From: Crotophaga sulcirostris | Lineage: Eukaryota > Chordata > Aves > Cuculiformes > Crotophagidae | Reading direction: 5' to 3' | DNA: 64,000 nt | Assembly: GCA_013397455.1 (NCBI GenBank) | Contig: VYZB01000274.1 | Coordinates: 1-64,000 of the forward strand | Part shown: positions 10,350 to 24,558 of the stretch, in pieces | How the letters are laid out: each line of letters starts with the position of its first letter | Position numbering within the stretch: position 1 is the stretch's first letter | The notes under the pieces: model-generated | The model's database searches: none | What the model was told of the DNA's origin: nothing | Seen by the model: the letters and a program-made list of their open reading frames with translations, nothing else | Program-made: the position numbers and the translations under genes

Positions 10350-13300
10350 TAAAGAAATGATGTGTTTTAGAGTTCTTGTGCTGTAAATATTAAACAGAAG
10401 AAGCAGTGCTATTGTCTGACATAACAAGCATTTGTCCAAAAAAATGGTGAATAATAAAACACAGAAAAGATACACACCAAGAACACAACTGAACTTATGG
10501 TTCATCATTTGCTTCCAGCTCTACATTTCCAGCACTGCTGGGAGGCTTTAACATATTTTGAGTGTTAGCAGCTCCCATTTGGTATGGCACACATACTTTC
10601 TTGTTCGCCTGTGAAGGCCTGGAAGTGCTCTGGTCCCCGTTCCACAGGCAAGGAATAGAAGGCTTGGGCAAGAACAGTGACTTGCATAGAGTCAAACAAT
10701 ATCTGCAAGGCCATGCCCTCTGCTTGCACTCACACCAAAGAGTTTTCCCTGCAAGGGGCCCATGAGGGTTGCTCCACACAACACCCCACAGGGAAGCGAG
10801 AGCTGTTCTGCTCCTGCTGGAGGAAGATGGGATCACTAAAACATAGCCACTTCCCACTTCCCAGCTATAGCACCCTCCAAACACAGAACCTTCACCAGCC
10901 ACCTTTCCAGTTAGCAGATCTTAGCAGTCTACTTACGTGCAGCTTTGAGGGTGGAGGTCTGCAACTCCAGCTAAGATATCCAGGAATTACATACAAAACA
11001 AGTCTTTGAGACTACACTTGTTTCAAGAATTAGACTGAAGTGGTTTGGTTTATGTTTTGTAACAGAGCTTCTCATTTTAACAATTGCCTTTCTTATGCCA
11101 GCAGTGGAATTAAAACTGTGCATCTTACTTTGGTTTCTGCCTTATTCTTGACCACAGTGTTATGTGTGTATTTTAGCACTGCATCAGCATCTTACCCCAG
11201 AGAACTCAACAGAAGTAACCTCTGCTCTTTTTAAACTATCAGAACAAGACGATCCCCAGTCTTGTTTTCCTGTTGCCCAGGGCAATTTTCTGATCTTGTG
11301 GCATGAAATTCTCTTTAAAAAGCCCTAGCAGTTTGCCTTGGACATTGGAGATAGAAAAGAAGAAGGATAGTGACAATAATAATAATAACAAGGAAAACAA
11401 TTTTCTTCTGATTTTGTTGCACTCAATTGCAGGGCTGTTTCTTCCAAATGAAGCTATCGCTATCATGCGTGCAGAGGAAGACGAGCCAGTTGACAGCACA
11501 GTCACACTGCAAACAAGTCACAGGAAGGTATAAGAGAAGTTGAAAATTAATGAGGGTACTTGGACAGGGATATATTAGAGTTTCTTGCTGAACAATTGAT
11601 TAAATATCCATACCAACCATAGTGTGTTGTCCTCTTTAAAACTGGAGGTATACTAGAGAAATGGTTTGAGTCAATTTGTTTAATAAGAAAAAGAGTTTCT
11701 CTGCAATGTATTAAACATTTGGTTCTGTGTTCATGATCTCTTGTAATTCATTGTTTTGTAAAACCTACAGATTTTATGTCTGTAGTTTGCTGTTTATGCT
11801 TGTAACGTGATTAATAAATACAGCTTGGTAGCCTTTTACTATGGGTCTAAAATTAGCAATGGTTTTGGGATTTTTTTGTAAATTCTGAGTGAATCAACTC
11901 TTTCCATTTTCATTGTTCTTCAGAAATAACGCTTGATGATGAATATCTAACAAAAAATAGTGGAAGAAACTGTTAGAAGAGGAAGGCATAGTCTTTTTAG
12001 CATGATGGGCAGGAGGATTCTTTGCTAGTGCAAGCATGCTCCCAGTAAGTCCAGACGAGCCTTGAAAAGGAGTCAAATCTGAGCTGAGTGGCAGATGGGA
12101 AGAAGCTGTCCTTGCAGCTTTGTCAGAGAAGGACTGAGGAATGGCATGGTGGAAAGCAAGATGGAATCATCATCAGTGCATATTATTGCACAAAAAAAAA
12201 AAGATATTAATGCAGGTATCACTGTAGCAAATTCAAAGGGAAAGTATTATTATTAAAAGTTTACTTGCCCTGAGGGAGACTCACTAGGAATATTTGCCAA
12301 ATGGAAATGGATGGCTGAACCATACCCAGGTGCAGTGATGGAGACTGCTATTGCATCTGTTGGCAGTTTCAGTTCTGTAATGGCTAGATGCCCAAGTGAA
12401 ACTTCACACAGGGACATAATTCTTGTAGCAACGTTGTCACTTAATATTGCAGAGTGACCAGTGGTCTCATAAAGACAGACAAAAAGTGCTGACTTTTAAA
12501 AGGGCTGTTGACTCCTCCAGCAGCCATTTCTTCATGGCTCTGCACAAAATGTTAATGCCATGACATTTGTCGAAGGCTTAAATCATATTAATGAAACAAG
12601 AACTGTTACTGAACTAATTCATCCCAGCATGTTCCACTGCATATCTTTTATCAGTGGCTTTAAGGTAATGAAATTGTAATAAGAAAAATATTTTCCAGAG
12701 AGATATAACCATACGCAGTTTTATCTGTTTATTTAAGAACTCACACAGTTCCCATCGTATGTTATCTGAGCTCAGCCCTGGTATTTAGAAACTGAAATTA
12801 GTTGTATTTCTTTCACAGATCTTTTTTTTCCTTGGCATATAGACAAAATATTTCAGAATTACTTCACTGGAGGGAGGGTAAATGGTACCAGGATCATCCC
12901 TAACTATTCAGAGAACTCCTCAAATCACTAAAAAATACAGTGGGCTGGAAAAAGAGATTCTGGCATGATTTGAGATACTTTTAGTTTCACACATTGTGTA
13001 ATGAGGCAGAACCTGTGCATCTGGGTAAGTAAAGGAACAAAGCCTGAAAGAAGAAGGGTAAATAATTGCAGTTTTTTCTCAGTCTCTGAACTTGTACAAG
13101 ACTTCTGCGAAAGGAAAATATTAACATGGGCAAGTTAAATCAGATACATTCCTGCTACTGCTTCAGTGAAGTGTAAGGTAATAGAAATTCTGGCATTATG
13201 TATAAAAAGATGCATCTGAACAACATCTTTTGAGTGAGTAAGAGGTGAACAGACCCTTAATTTTGTTATTAGAAGGGTTTTTATGGTTTTCTTCCCCCCC

Positions 13301-13669
13301 CTCCCTTTTATACGAAAAAATAGACTTTGTAAATTCTTCAAGGCACTGCTAAGATGAAAATGTGGGAAATCCTATTAAAAGATTATTATTTATCAAATAA
13401 CAGCAACTGTTACAACAAAGGTTTTTACCAAAGTCTTTGGTATAACTAGTTCTTAATCGAAAACCATAAAAATCTGTACAGTAAGAACAGTTGAACATCC
13501 CTCCAAAATAAGATCATCACAGTTTTACTCCCAGCCAACCACAATCCTGTAGGTGAGCCTGCACAATTGCTATCTGTGAAGTTCAATGTCAAATAAAATG
13601 GAGCAAGAAAAGCTTGTAGCTCATAATTATATGTGTATACATTTTGATAAATGGGAGTCCCCAGGATTT
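10350..13669. other. Unassigned AT-rich DNA
   Basis: No gene or mobile element was recognised. There is a short imperfect AAT-type microsatellite near 11375-11395. The frame at 10495-10902 (minus) is 135 codons long but has no recognisable domain, and the same interval is also open on the plus strand. Confidence 0.4.
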
Positions 13670-13742
13670 TTGTGTGTGTGTGTTTGTGTGTGTGTATGTG
13701 TGTATGCACATGAATGTATGCATACATATATGCATAAATATG
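13670..13742 (+). repeat. TG/TATG microsatellite
   Basis: An interrupted (TG)n tract passes into TATG/CATA-rich alternating purine-pyrimidine sequence. Such tracts are hypervariable in length and can form Z-DNA. The His/Thr-rich frames over it are spurious. Confidence 0.9.
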
Positions 13743-13881
13743 TGGTGGGTATGTAGTTAAAGTTACAGTTGAACATACTAAAGTATATCATGAGTATCAA
13801 ATATTCTTCCAGAAATTTGCTGTAAGGGTGGCATGTGTTAGGAAATGTCTGCCCAATGGCTGCATAGACTCTCAAAGGTGA

Positions 13882-14150
13882 ATCACAGAATCATAGAATG
13901 GTTTGGGGTGGAAACAACCTTAGAGATCACCCAATTCCAACCCCATTGCCATGGACAAGGACACCTTCCTCTAGATCAGATTGCTCAAAGCCTCATTCAA
14001 CCTGGCCTTGAACACTTCCGGGATGGGGCATCCACAACTTCTCTGGGGCACCCTGTGCAAGTGCCTCACCACTCTCACAGTAAAAGTAGCATCTAATCTA
14101 CATCTACCCTCTTTCAGCTTAAAACCATTACTCCTTGCCCTATCACTACA
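13882..14150 (-). mobile_element. CR1 retrotransposon, 3' end fragment
   Basis: The minus-strand copy shows on + the tail ATCACAGAATCATAGAATGG, the ATTGCCATGGACAAGGACA box, GGCATCCACAACTTCTCTGG and the ORF2 C-terminal coding block. It is 5'-truncated near 14150. The terminal octamer is of the ATTCTATG type. Confidence 0.93.
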
Positions 14151-17100
14151 CTGTGTGAATGTTTAATGAAACTGTCCCAACATCCTACCAGAACAATTAC
14201 AGAAAGAGAAATATTTTGAGTCAGTTAAATGGAGTGCTGTAGAAGCAGATGCCCTTCTTCTCACTCACAAAATGTTGAAATTCAGCCTTTCAGAACAAAC
14301 GGACATAAAGCAAGTACACAAGAAAAAACAGTGAAATGTCTCTGAGATGAGTCCTTTGTGCTGAACCAGTCAGTGGCATCACCTCATGCACACTGGCTCC
14401 ATAAGATGCACATCAAGTGTGTGGCAGAGTTAGGAGAGGAAACAGAGAAGGAAAGCAGTGCTGCTTTTATATCAGTTTGACACATCAGTCTACACCTGAA
14501 ATTCTGGGTTACTCTTTTTCATTTTGCCAGGCACATTTCTGAAAAAAACCCATGAGTATGTCTCCATCCATCTTCCCACAGCTACCAGTGCTGGTCTCCC
14601 TCTCACCACTGGCAAACCCTAAATCTTACTTTGAAGATGAGACCTTTAATCTTGGACCAAGTGAAGCATTTTTTCATTTAATCTAAGACTCACAGTGGAA
14701 TAATTAAATTAAATCCCTGCCTGCCCTGACCTAGCTCCCAAATCCTACAAATTATAAATGTTCCCTCTTGATTTACTTTCACAGCATTTCTTGGAAAATA
14801 TATTATTTTATGTCTGCAAGCTTAATGTCCACCAACTTCACCTTTGGCATCTCTCAAAAGATTGTTTAGACTTACACTGAAGAGGCAGGTGGAACTCCTG
14901 AGTAATGCTAACATTATGTCAGTGAAATACTTAGTAGAGTGATGAACTATGAAGAAAACCCTTACACTTGTCTGCTGTCCCAGTGAGAATATATACCTTT
15001 CTCGCTATTCTGCAAGAATTCTCTGTCTAAAAAGTGCTGCTTTGCTGAGTTTTAACATCTTGGTTTAATTTGCATAAGGAGGACTCCTATCCCACAGCCT
15101 CATAAGAATTTCAAAGGCTGTTGCAGAGTAACTGAAATGAGTGCAAATGACTGCAATTGCCCAAAGGCATTAAAGTTTCTGCTCAGTGAATTCATGCACC
15201 AGCCATGCCAGATGTGGTGCAAAGGGTTTATTGGCTGCATGAAAGTACCCCTTGATATATGTCGAAAGTCAAGCAGCAGCCACTAATGCCACATGACTAC
15301 AGCCATGAGGGAGCTCTATGGAGATAAATGGCATCTGCACAGACATTATTCCTTCTCATGCCACCGGTTTTCCCATCTTTGACAGCATGCTGTCAAGTCA
15401 GTTTTGTGAAGCCTGAGGTTGGGAATAGCTCCTTCTTCTGAGTCTGTAAGGCAACACTGGGGTGCTTTGGACTCAAGCAGTTAAACGGTTATAGGCAAGG
15501 ATACCAGCTTTTAGTCAGACTGAATTCAGATTTAACAAACTTCAGATGTCTATGCTGGTCAGTCAAATTAGTCTTATACTAATAGGACAGCATACAGGCT
15601 GCAACTTCTCTTCTGAAGCAGTAGTTCTAAATACAGATAGGTACTGCTAACACAGATTGACTCACGACAGAACAACGTGTTTAGACAGATGGATAAATCA
15701 TGATAGGTTCTGAACAGGAACGAAGTTTCTATTGTTTGTTTTCAATCATTCCTTACCACCATAAACCACAACCAGCTTAAACCGAGGGCAAGCTTTTGTG
15801 TAGAGATGAGAGTGCCAAAGCCTGCGAAGAGAACTGAGCAAACAAACCAAGGACAGGAAGGCACGGGGGAAACTCGAAACTCTCTTGCAGCAGCTGCATA
15901 GACAGCCTCACTCTCAGCCTTGTGACAGCTTATTGAGCCCTGGTTCAGCACTCCCTCCTGTCTGGGGAAAGTAATTCAGCACCAGCTAAGAAACAACTTG
16001 ATCTGACATGATTCAAAATGGAGCCAGGAAGTGCAAACTGAATTATTCCAGCAGAACCACAGTTGCCTGTTGCAGTCTGCATGCTGCATACAGAAGATGT
16101 GAGCTTGCTCAAGCCAGAGTTTAACAAGACAACCTAAATTTCTGCCCCCTCCCCCCCCATCATCTTCCCCTAGGAGACAACTCCCAGCTTCCACAGTGAG
16201 GAAATACCTTTCTGAATACTGGTGGTGCCTCTCCTCCCATATTCCATTTTTTTTTTTAACAAGAATTTGTAAAGCACCATTCTTTTTAAAGTTATAAATA
16301 GCATAATAAAAATAAACTTAAGAAAAATATTAGGGATAATTGGAGGGGGAAGGAACAGGGATACTATATCCTAGTTTCTAGATGATGCAGACAGTGAAGA
16401 ATGAAAAATATTGTTATTAATGACACTTTTTCTATGCTTTTAACTTTGGAGATAGATCTCTAATACCAAGAACCTTTGCTTGCAGAAGAAGAAGTGAATA
16501 TCTAGCAAAAGAAAATTGTTATGTACAAATGCAAAACTTGTGCTGAATTGTAAACAATCTAGTGCCAGAGTGACTTCCATGTGTAGGTGCTAGAGCAGAT
16601 TGCCATTTCAGCAGAATTCTGTCCTTGCTAGTCATATTTCTGTGTTGCCTAACATGCAAGACACAAAAATGTCTCAAGGATAGCTATCCTTACTTTAGCT
16701 CAGTGGTACAAAGTGAAGTGAATACAATCAAGGTTAATCAAGTTGAAAAGTAAATTAATCAATCAAAGACTGGAACTCCTCATCATCCAGGAGCCTGCTT
16801 GTTACACTCTGTCTATCTGCAGGGCATACAGAAGGCAAGGACACACTGCAGGTGCACAGGATCTGAAGCATCACGCAGTGCAACATGCAAGAACAGCTGC
16901 CCTAACTTTGAACATCCCTTCTGTTAGAGGCAAACCCTTACTGAAATCTACATTTGTGCCCACAACTTTTCAGAAACCAGAAAGTTCTCCTTCCCAAAGT
17001 CTTCATTCTTTCTATTGCACAGTTCTTGTAAAAAAAAAAGTCTATGTATCAAGTTTAGGGATGCTTTAGATCTAAATTTGTGGGTTGTCATATTTTAGTC

Positions 17101-18510
17101 ATTTTACAACACTGGATTTTCAGTCCAAAATCTCCAGTGACTCAACAAAATATACAGAAAATATTTTAAGGCTCCGGAAGCCTTCTTCCTTCTGTTTTAA
17201 TTTTGTAGGCCGGGGCATAACTGCCCATGAATAATGACATGTGACAGACCAAAGAACAGCTGTCAGCTCCTGCAGAGGCCCTCTACTGAATTAAAATAAT
17301 GAATAACATGAAGTAATAAAATAAAACAACTGCAGAGGGAGCCTGTATCTAAACTCCAGAATCCAAAAGTGCAGCCCAGTTCCTGGATGGATGTGTAATT
17401 CTGACCATTTCAAACTATTTTGAGTTGCAAAGTCTCCTGCCTTTGCATTAGCACAAATGTTGATATAGGTGGGAAGGAAGCCCATCTCTGTTTTCATTGG
17501 AGTGAAGTCTGCAGAACTGGGGAATGGGCACTCACTTGTTCCATGGAAATAAACTAAAGTGCAGACACAACATAGCCTCTTTAGGTCAGAAAATCCTGAC
17601 AAGTGTGTCACATATCTGTTGTGTACCAGTTGTTCTGTCTGCACATAGCACTTGTAAATAAACACTTGCATACCGGAATACATCTGCAAATGAGTGTATG
17701 TTGAAAATAAAGGCAAATGGCGTGAGTAAACCTCAGGTTCCTGCAGCTTTATCGAAGTCATAACTTATAGGCCAAAAATAGGGCAAATGAGTGCAATTTA
17801 TAGCTCTATGAGACTCAATTAAGCCTGAGCAACTGCACTGCATTCATGACTAGTGAAATGAATGGCCCTTGGCTGACAAAAAAGGCAGGTATTAGAACAG
17901 CCAATGTGTTCCAGTATGCAAGTGTTTGTGTTAGAAGAAAACCTTTACAAGAAAAACATTTTCTGAAATCCCATTTGGGCCCCATGGACAGAGTGGGCAT
18001 AGAACAATTGTTCATGGTAACACAAAAGATTAGATTAATTAGCTTACCATTTCCAGTTTGGAGGTACTACTACCTACAACAAAACATTACAAAACGTGGA
18101 TTTCAGTGAAAGCACAGTTGTTTGTATGGGGCTTGTACAGGTTTCTCTAACACTGTTTATATCATCTGTCATTTTCTACCTTAATCATGGGAGTTGCTTA
18201 ATGGGAAAAATCATCATCAACAGGAAAAGCTGTTGAATTGTTGTATCTTCTGCTGTGCCTGCCTGCAGGGTGGATACACCAGTTAGAAATGAAACCAACA
18301 ATCATATTCAGAGCCCCAGGTCTCAACCAAGTTTAAGTCCAGACGGAAGTCTGGTTGCGTTGAATTCTTTCACATTTTAAAAGAAGAGTCAGTCTGACTC
18401 CTGGCACAGGCAGTCCAGTGGAGCATTCTTTCCTGTCGACTTTAATGTTGTCCTGTTAAAATAAATAACTTTTATTTTTGGAGTCACTAGCTCAGATAGT
18501 AACTCTATAT
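14151..18510. other. Unassigned DNA
   Basis: No mobile element or known exon was seen. The longest ATG-initiated frame outside repeats lies here (17291-17761, minus, 156 codons) but has no recognised domain. Simple tracts include a C-run near 16150 and a T-run near 16250. Confidence 0.4.
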
Positions 18511-19051
18511 GCCTTGACTGTCATCTATCTGGACTTCTCTAAGGCCTTTGTCATGGTCTCAAAACTGGAAAAATATGGATTTGATGGATGGACTATACAG
18601 TGGACAAGGAATCTGTAGGATGGTCGCATCCAGAGGGTAGTATTCAACAGATCAATGTCCAGATGGAGATCAGTGACAAATAGTGTCCATCAGAGGTTCA
18701 TATATATGACCTTATAGCAGCCTTCCAGTACTTAAAAGGGGCCTATGAGAAATATGGGCACAGACTTTTTAGCAGAATCTGTAGAGCTAGGAGAAGGGGT
18801 AATGGTTTTAAACTAAAAGATATAAGATATAAGGAAGAGATGTTTTACGATGAGGGTGGTGTAACACTGGAACAGGTTGCCCAGAGAGGTGGTAGAAGTC
18901 CCATTCCTGGACACAGTCAAGGTCAGGTTGCATGGGGCTCTGAGTAACCTGACCTGTTTGAACATGTCCCTACTCATCGCACAGGGCTGGACTAGATGAC
19001 CTTTAAGAGTCCCTTCCAAAGCAAATTATTCCATGATTCTATGATTGTATG
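18511..19051 (+). mobile_element. CR1 retrotransposon, internally deleted copy
   Basis: The left part (18511 to about 18704) encodes a degenerate RT core: [10 protein letters not shown], then KYGFDGW, then RIQRVVFN and a decayed TSGVPQGS motif. The sequence then jumps directly to the ORF2 C-terminal and tail region (DLIAAFQYLKGAYE from about 18707) and runs to ATTCTATG-type octamers ending near 19051. The segment between, including the RT FADD motif, is missing. The junction lies at about 18700-18710. Confidence 0.9.
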
Positions 19052-22000
19052 ACAATCTGCCTTCACTTGGGAAACTTATCCTCAGCAGTATGTTTAAATT
19101 CTGCTTTAAACCTTGATGTAGGCTTCTAGGTATTTTATAACCAGGTATTTTATCTAAGTGTTGTGTTTTTATTGGCTTGGGCAGCAAGAGCAGAGACGGC
19201 TCATTATCTGTCTTTGCCTGTAAACCTCCATTAAGAAGTAACCAACCAAATTCTTTACATGCCTTTTCTTGGTGCCTAATGAAGGGAAAGGAAACTGTGG
19301 TCTGGTGAACAAGTTGGAACCTGGGGTAGGTCATTTCTTGGCCCTGCTCCCATTTACTTCAAGGGCAAAACAGGAGATAAATTAAATATAACTTCTTATG
19401 GTCTTGATTTTCCCCAGCTTAATATCACTCTCACTTATTTAATGCTGGCTGTAATTCAGCACCAGAAATCTCATGCATGGGAATCATGGAAGGATGAATG
19501 CTATCTTCTGTTTGTAAGTTGAATTTCCAGATTATAGAAAGCATTTATTCCTACTTCACTTTATATTCCAAATCTAATTGAAGAAAATCATGCTAAGCTG
19601 TTATCCTGCCTTGGAAGTTAACAAGAGCTCATGGAACTTTTGTTGATATTTTGATCAAAAAACTCTGGCTCAATGTTTCCCAGCAAGCTGGGTTTTAACG
19701 TAAATGAAGAGTCTGATTTAAAGAGGGAATTCAAGTAAGCCCTGTAAGATGACATAGCTGGCCAAGAACAGCATGGCAAAACAGCTGGCCCAAAACATTT
19801 GCATGACTTTTGCCAGGACCAGTATGATTTACAGTATGAAATTCCTGGCCAGGTTCGTTGATCCTTGGAGCTGTGGAGGCTCAGTAAGCCTCTCATCTCC
19901 CAGAGACCACACAGGTACTGGTTCATAGCTAATCTCTTCATCAATCCTACACTGTTTTCATCTACACAATACAGAACACTGTGCAATATTTAATTAGAAT
20001 GTCATTAATACAGTGGTATTTGAAAGCTAAGGTTCTTTTTTTATTGACTAGGTGTCTAGTGACCTTTAGCTGGTTTTTTTAAGTCCTGAGTTGCATTTCA
20101 TTATCAAAAGACAGAAGGAAATGGAGTGGAAACCATTAGAGAAAACTGAAGAAAGGCTTGGGGAAGAGATTAATAGCATGCACGTGAATTTGGCAGTTCT
20201 TAAAACACCCATTGGAAAAACAGCTGAGACATTTTGTTTATTGCTGCCCATTAATACTGTTGCTATTGCAGCCAGACTCAAAACCTACTGAAAAGTATTG
20301 TGGGCTCTGCAAAGCCTTGGTAAGCATTTCTTCTTTAAAGACAATGCCACTTTATTTATTCTGAAGGACTAATTAAGTGGAGTGGGCTTGCTGAGTGCCA
20401 TGCAATTTGGCCTTCTGATTATGTGCTTGAACAAAGGCAGTGCTTTAAAAATAGGTAGGATAATGTTGAGGTTGGCTTTTTTTTATTACATGGAACATGT
20501 CTGAGGCTCAAATAGCACTCTGAAAGAAACCTAACTATATTGTTTGACCTAAAGCATGCACATCCCTGATGCAATTTTTTTGCCATTCTACTACAATTTC
20601 CTCTCCACCTGTATATTTTCCATGGTAGGGAGGAGCTTTCATTTAGCAATTAGAGAGGGGGTGTTTGCATTTCATTCTCAGCTTTGTTACTGACTCATTA
20701 ATAAGATGTTTCCACATCATGCACATATCTGTGTTGCAAAGGGTATCTTCATCTTCAACTTCCGTAAAACGTTAACAAATACAAAATTGGACCGAGCTAC
20801 ATTAGAATTCTGTATATCTCACTTAAAAATTCAGCTTATCATTAACTTAAGACAAGTGCTGAAGTATAGAGAGTAGAATTTATCATGGTCTTTAGATGAT
20901 TAGGAAAGAGAAATTCCTAACTTTTACAACTAGGACTTACAGACAATGCAACAGATAGCATCTATCAGCTCCTCAAAGTTATATGGTAAATTTAGCTAAG
21001 GCATAAAGTAAGTAAGGTTTAAATTTTCGTCTGGCAAGTTTCAGAAACTGCAGGATGACTTACTGAAGAGTAGTAATTTTATCTATTGTAACTAGAGGAG
21101 CTTTAAATTTCTTACCAGAACAACCTGTGTGGTTTCAGTGTGTATTTCTACTGTTCAAGAATCCTGTTGCTTAAAATGTATATATTTCACAAGTCTAAAT
21201 TCCAGGGAAGAATAAAAATAACCAGTGTTCATGAGTGGAGCTGGAACACTATAGCCATTAAAGTAATGCACTGTCACACATAGTGACATTTCTGATTACT
21301 TTTATTCCAAAATCCCCAAAGAATTTACCCCCTTCTACAAGAAGAAAAGAATAAGAATTCTATATATCCTCCTCTGAGTTTCTTTTATCTTCCTCAGGAG
21401 AATTCCATATTGGCTATTAACTTTGGCCTGCAACATAAACATTTTGTAGTTTTTGATAAATTACTCCTTTAATTTATGCATTGTTTTTAGAATACTCTAT
21501 TCTGATCTCTCATTTATTTTACAGTCATAGTGAGGGGGTTGGGATGGGAGGCAGATGTTTATAGTTTGTAGATGTATGTGCTTCTATACTAATATTTACC
21601 CATAAATGTAATATGATTTGTACAAGAGTGATAATCTTATATATTTCAGGTCAATTATAGGAGAATGTCAGGAAATTGCATACAAGTGTTTTTTGTGTAG
21701 AAGATCACACAAGAGTGTCACACCAATGCCATGTGATAAAATTTGTCTACAGTCTTCCTGTCATCCAAAAATAGCTTAGCACTTATAACCTATATGCATA
21801 GCCCACTCTCAGATCCAAGAAACAAAAATCCCCAATACACGATTAGAAATCTGTCTTTCATGTCACATGAGGTTTAGAAATATATTTGGGGAATAAAACT
21901 TGAATGAAAATCTTACACAGCTCTTGACATAAGTAGGTCAGCTTTAATAAAATGATACAGTGAACAGGAGGCCCTGTGCCAAAATCTTGACTTGAAAAGG

Positions 22001-23785
22001 CTAAAAATGTCAACTTATTCTTCCTCATTGAGGAGCTATAATTTCACAGCTGCACTTTAAGTTTTTAAACCAGGGAATCACTTTCTCCAAACTTTTTCTG
22101 AATTTGATTAATAGACTAACAAAAGTTTAAAAGGTAGGAGTAGAGGTACTTAGCGCATAGGCAGCACTGTATTTAAAAACAGCTGTAGCTCAGGGAAGTT
22201 TGGAGAGTTAAAGAGAGGAAAAGAATAAGGTCTGATCCAGCACGCAGAAAACAAATGGGAATGTTGTCATTTGTTTAGTTAAAATACAGTATCAAATCAT
22301 TACACTTCTAAAGAGGGCCAGTGTTTTAACAACAAAATTTATCTTAACAACAACAGCAGAAACCTGAAGGTAATTATAAGCAATTTTCTTCAAGATCGGC
22401 TTGTGTAACAACCTTACTATAGTCGTATTCTTTTCAAATTCATATGCACCTCAGTATGCAGGCAAGGTTTATCAGACAGTAAAAAATTACCTGTCCCTGT
22501 ATTCAGTTAATCTAAGCTCAAAGAGCTCACAGTCCAAAGCTCGCAGGCTCAGGCCTCACTTAGAAGCAGTTTTGGAAAAAGCACACTCACTTTTATAAAG
22601 CTAAGCAGTTGCATCAGTATTGTGCCCCAGGCTCAGGAAAGGGTTGGTTCCTAGAAATATCATGAAGTTATTTGCATTTGCAAGACCAACTACAAAAGCT
22701 AAGTGTTGGCATCTTGGGTTACTGTATTGGTCACATTCAGATTTGTTTCCACATTAAAAAAGCACTAAAGACATGTCTTCCCCATCTCTGGAGCCTGAAG
22801 CACTTGAAAATGCTCTGAGCTCATCACGTCTTGAACAGAAATCCTCTTGGAATAAAAACACATCCTCTCGCACAATAAATCACTGGAACAGAGATCACAA
22901 GAGCTAACACTGTATCAGCATTTTGGGACAAGACGAAAACTGGTCTGGTAGCAATGATTTTGTTTTTTTTCTGTTGACAGGCCGTTCCAAGAAAAAGCTT
23001 AGTGGACCTGGCTGACTTTTCTTTCATTCTTTTTCTGGTCACTACATTTTCCCAAAACTATTCTTGACAACATCCAGGAGAGATGAAGTACTGGAACTAA
23101 GCTACTATGTTCCTTCAGCCCTAATACCTAAAAAAGAAAATAATTTATTTTCTTCTAATGTTGAAAAAATCTGCCATAAAATCTAACGTAATCATCAGTA
23201 TAATTGCAATCAATGACAACAGTCCTACACCATCTCCATCCTTATTAAGATAACTAGAAGGCAAGAACAGATGGACTTTATGTGGCTTTCATCTGCACCT
23301 GGGTAGCTTGGGTGGCCTGACCTCATTCCTATTTCAAAAGCTATTAAAAATATAAACATTTCAGAACAGATCAAAGGATCAGCAAATACTTCCTAAATGT
23401 ATTCTTATGAAGACAGATTCACAGACTGCTTCAAATCATCATACGACCCCACACAGGATTATATGAAACCACCTTGTTTCCAGTCCATATGGTGTTACGC
23501 TTAATAAGATGAGAAGCAGACTGTAAAACCATTATCTACTTCTGGTATAATCTAATTAAGGGTAAAGGTTTGTGTGCAGTAACTGCAAAACTAGCTGTAA
23601 ACTCATAATGTACTTTAGTCAGCAACTGAATTAGTCAAATCATCTCTGCCCTTGAGAAATTTTATTCTTTTATATTCAGAAACTCTGTAAATAAAAGGAG
23701 CTGAAACTCTGTTTAATAACTAAAGTTAGCTGAAGGAACAGTTAACAGCAATTAGCTGTGTACCTTGATGCTCCTTAGGTATATA
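19052..23785. other. Unassigned AT-rich DNA
   Basis: This is 4.7 kb without a recognisable exon, RNA or element. All open frames are short (under 125 codons) and featureless. An ancient decayed repeat or a conserved non-coding element could be present but cannot be recognised by eye. Confidence 0.4.
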
Positions 23786-24558
23786 GGTATATAACAAAAA
23801 GATAGTTAGGTATAACAAAAGCCATGCACACAAGCAAAGAAAAACAAGGAATTAATTCACTACTTCTTATTGGCAGGCAGGTGTTCAGTCATCTCCAGTA
23901 AAGGAGGGTTTCATCACCTGACAGTTTCTTCGGAAGACAAACACCATCACTCTGAATGTCCACCTCTTCCTTCATCTCCCCCCAGCTTTATATGCTGAGC
24001 ATGATGTGATATTGTGCGGAATATCCCTTTGGTCAGCTGAAGTCCAAGTTGTGTCCCTTCTCAACTTCTTGTGCACCCCCAGCCTACTCACTGTTGGGCT
24101 GGTGTGAGAAGCAGAAAAGACCTTGACTATCACAGTATCACAGTATCACAAGGTTGGAAAGGACCTTTGAGATCATCGAGTCCAATCTATAACCCAACAC
24201 TAACACCAACCCATGATCTAAACCATGGCACTGAGTGCCTCATCCAATCTCCTCTTAAACACCTCCAGGGTTGGCGACTCCACCACCTCCCTGGGCAGCG
24301 CGTTCCAATGGCTAATTACCCTTTCAGTGAAGAACTTCTTCCTAACATCAAGCCTAAACTTTCCCTGATGAAGCTTGAGTCCATGTCCTCTAGTTCTGTC
24401 ACTGGTCACCTGAGAGAAGAGACCAACCCCTGCCTGACTATGTGTAAGAACTGCTCAGTCAGTAACCGTGTGTTATCGAAACTGTTTCCAGCACAAATCC
24501 AAAACATAGCCCCAGACACGCTACTACAGAGAAAAATATCCCAGCTAAAATTGGGACA
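23786..24558 (-). mobile_element. Avian ERVL-type LTR, truncated, split by a CR1 insertion
   Basis: Read on the minus strand it starts at 24558 with TGTCCC. It continues through a U3 region I recognise as an avian ERVL-type LTR, with a TATA box (ATATAAAG) at about 23987-23993. It decays near 23786 before the usual poly(A)/U5 end, and the expected poly(A) signal region is degenerate. LTR sequence is continuous on both sides of the CR1 at 24129-24440, which shows the CR1 inserted later. No internal retroviral genes are attached, so this is a solo-LTR relic. Confidence 0.75.
24129..24440 (-). mobile_element. CR1 retrotransposon nested in the LTR
   Basis: The 312-bp minus-strand CR1 has a 3' end (on +, TATCACAGTATCACA) of the ATACTGTG type. 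It holds a clean ORF2 C-terminal frame (24218-24409, ending SAMV and stop) and is 5'-truncated at CCTGCCTGACTA. The LTR reads CCTTGACT on one side and TGTGTAAG on the other. The shared TGACTA at both junctions is either a short target duplication or microhomology at the 5' junction. Confidence 0.92.

Noticed and set aside
13446..13875. His/Thr repeat peptides on the minus strand
   Set aside because: Translation of the TG/TATG microsatellite.
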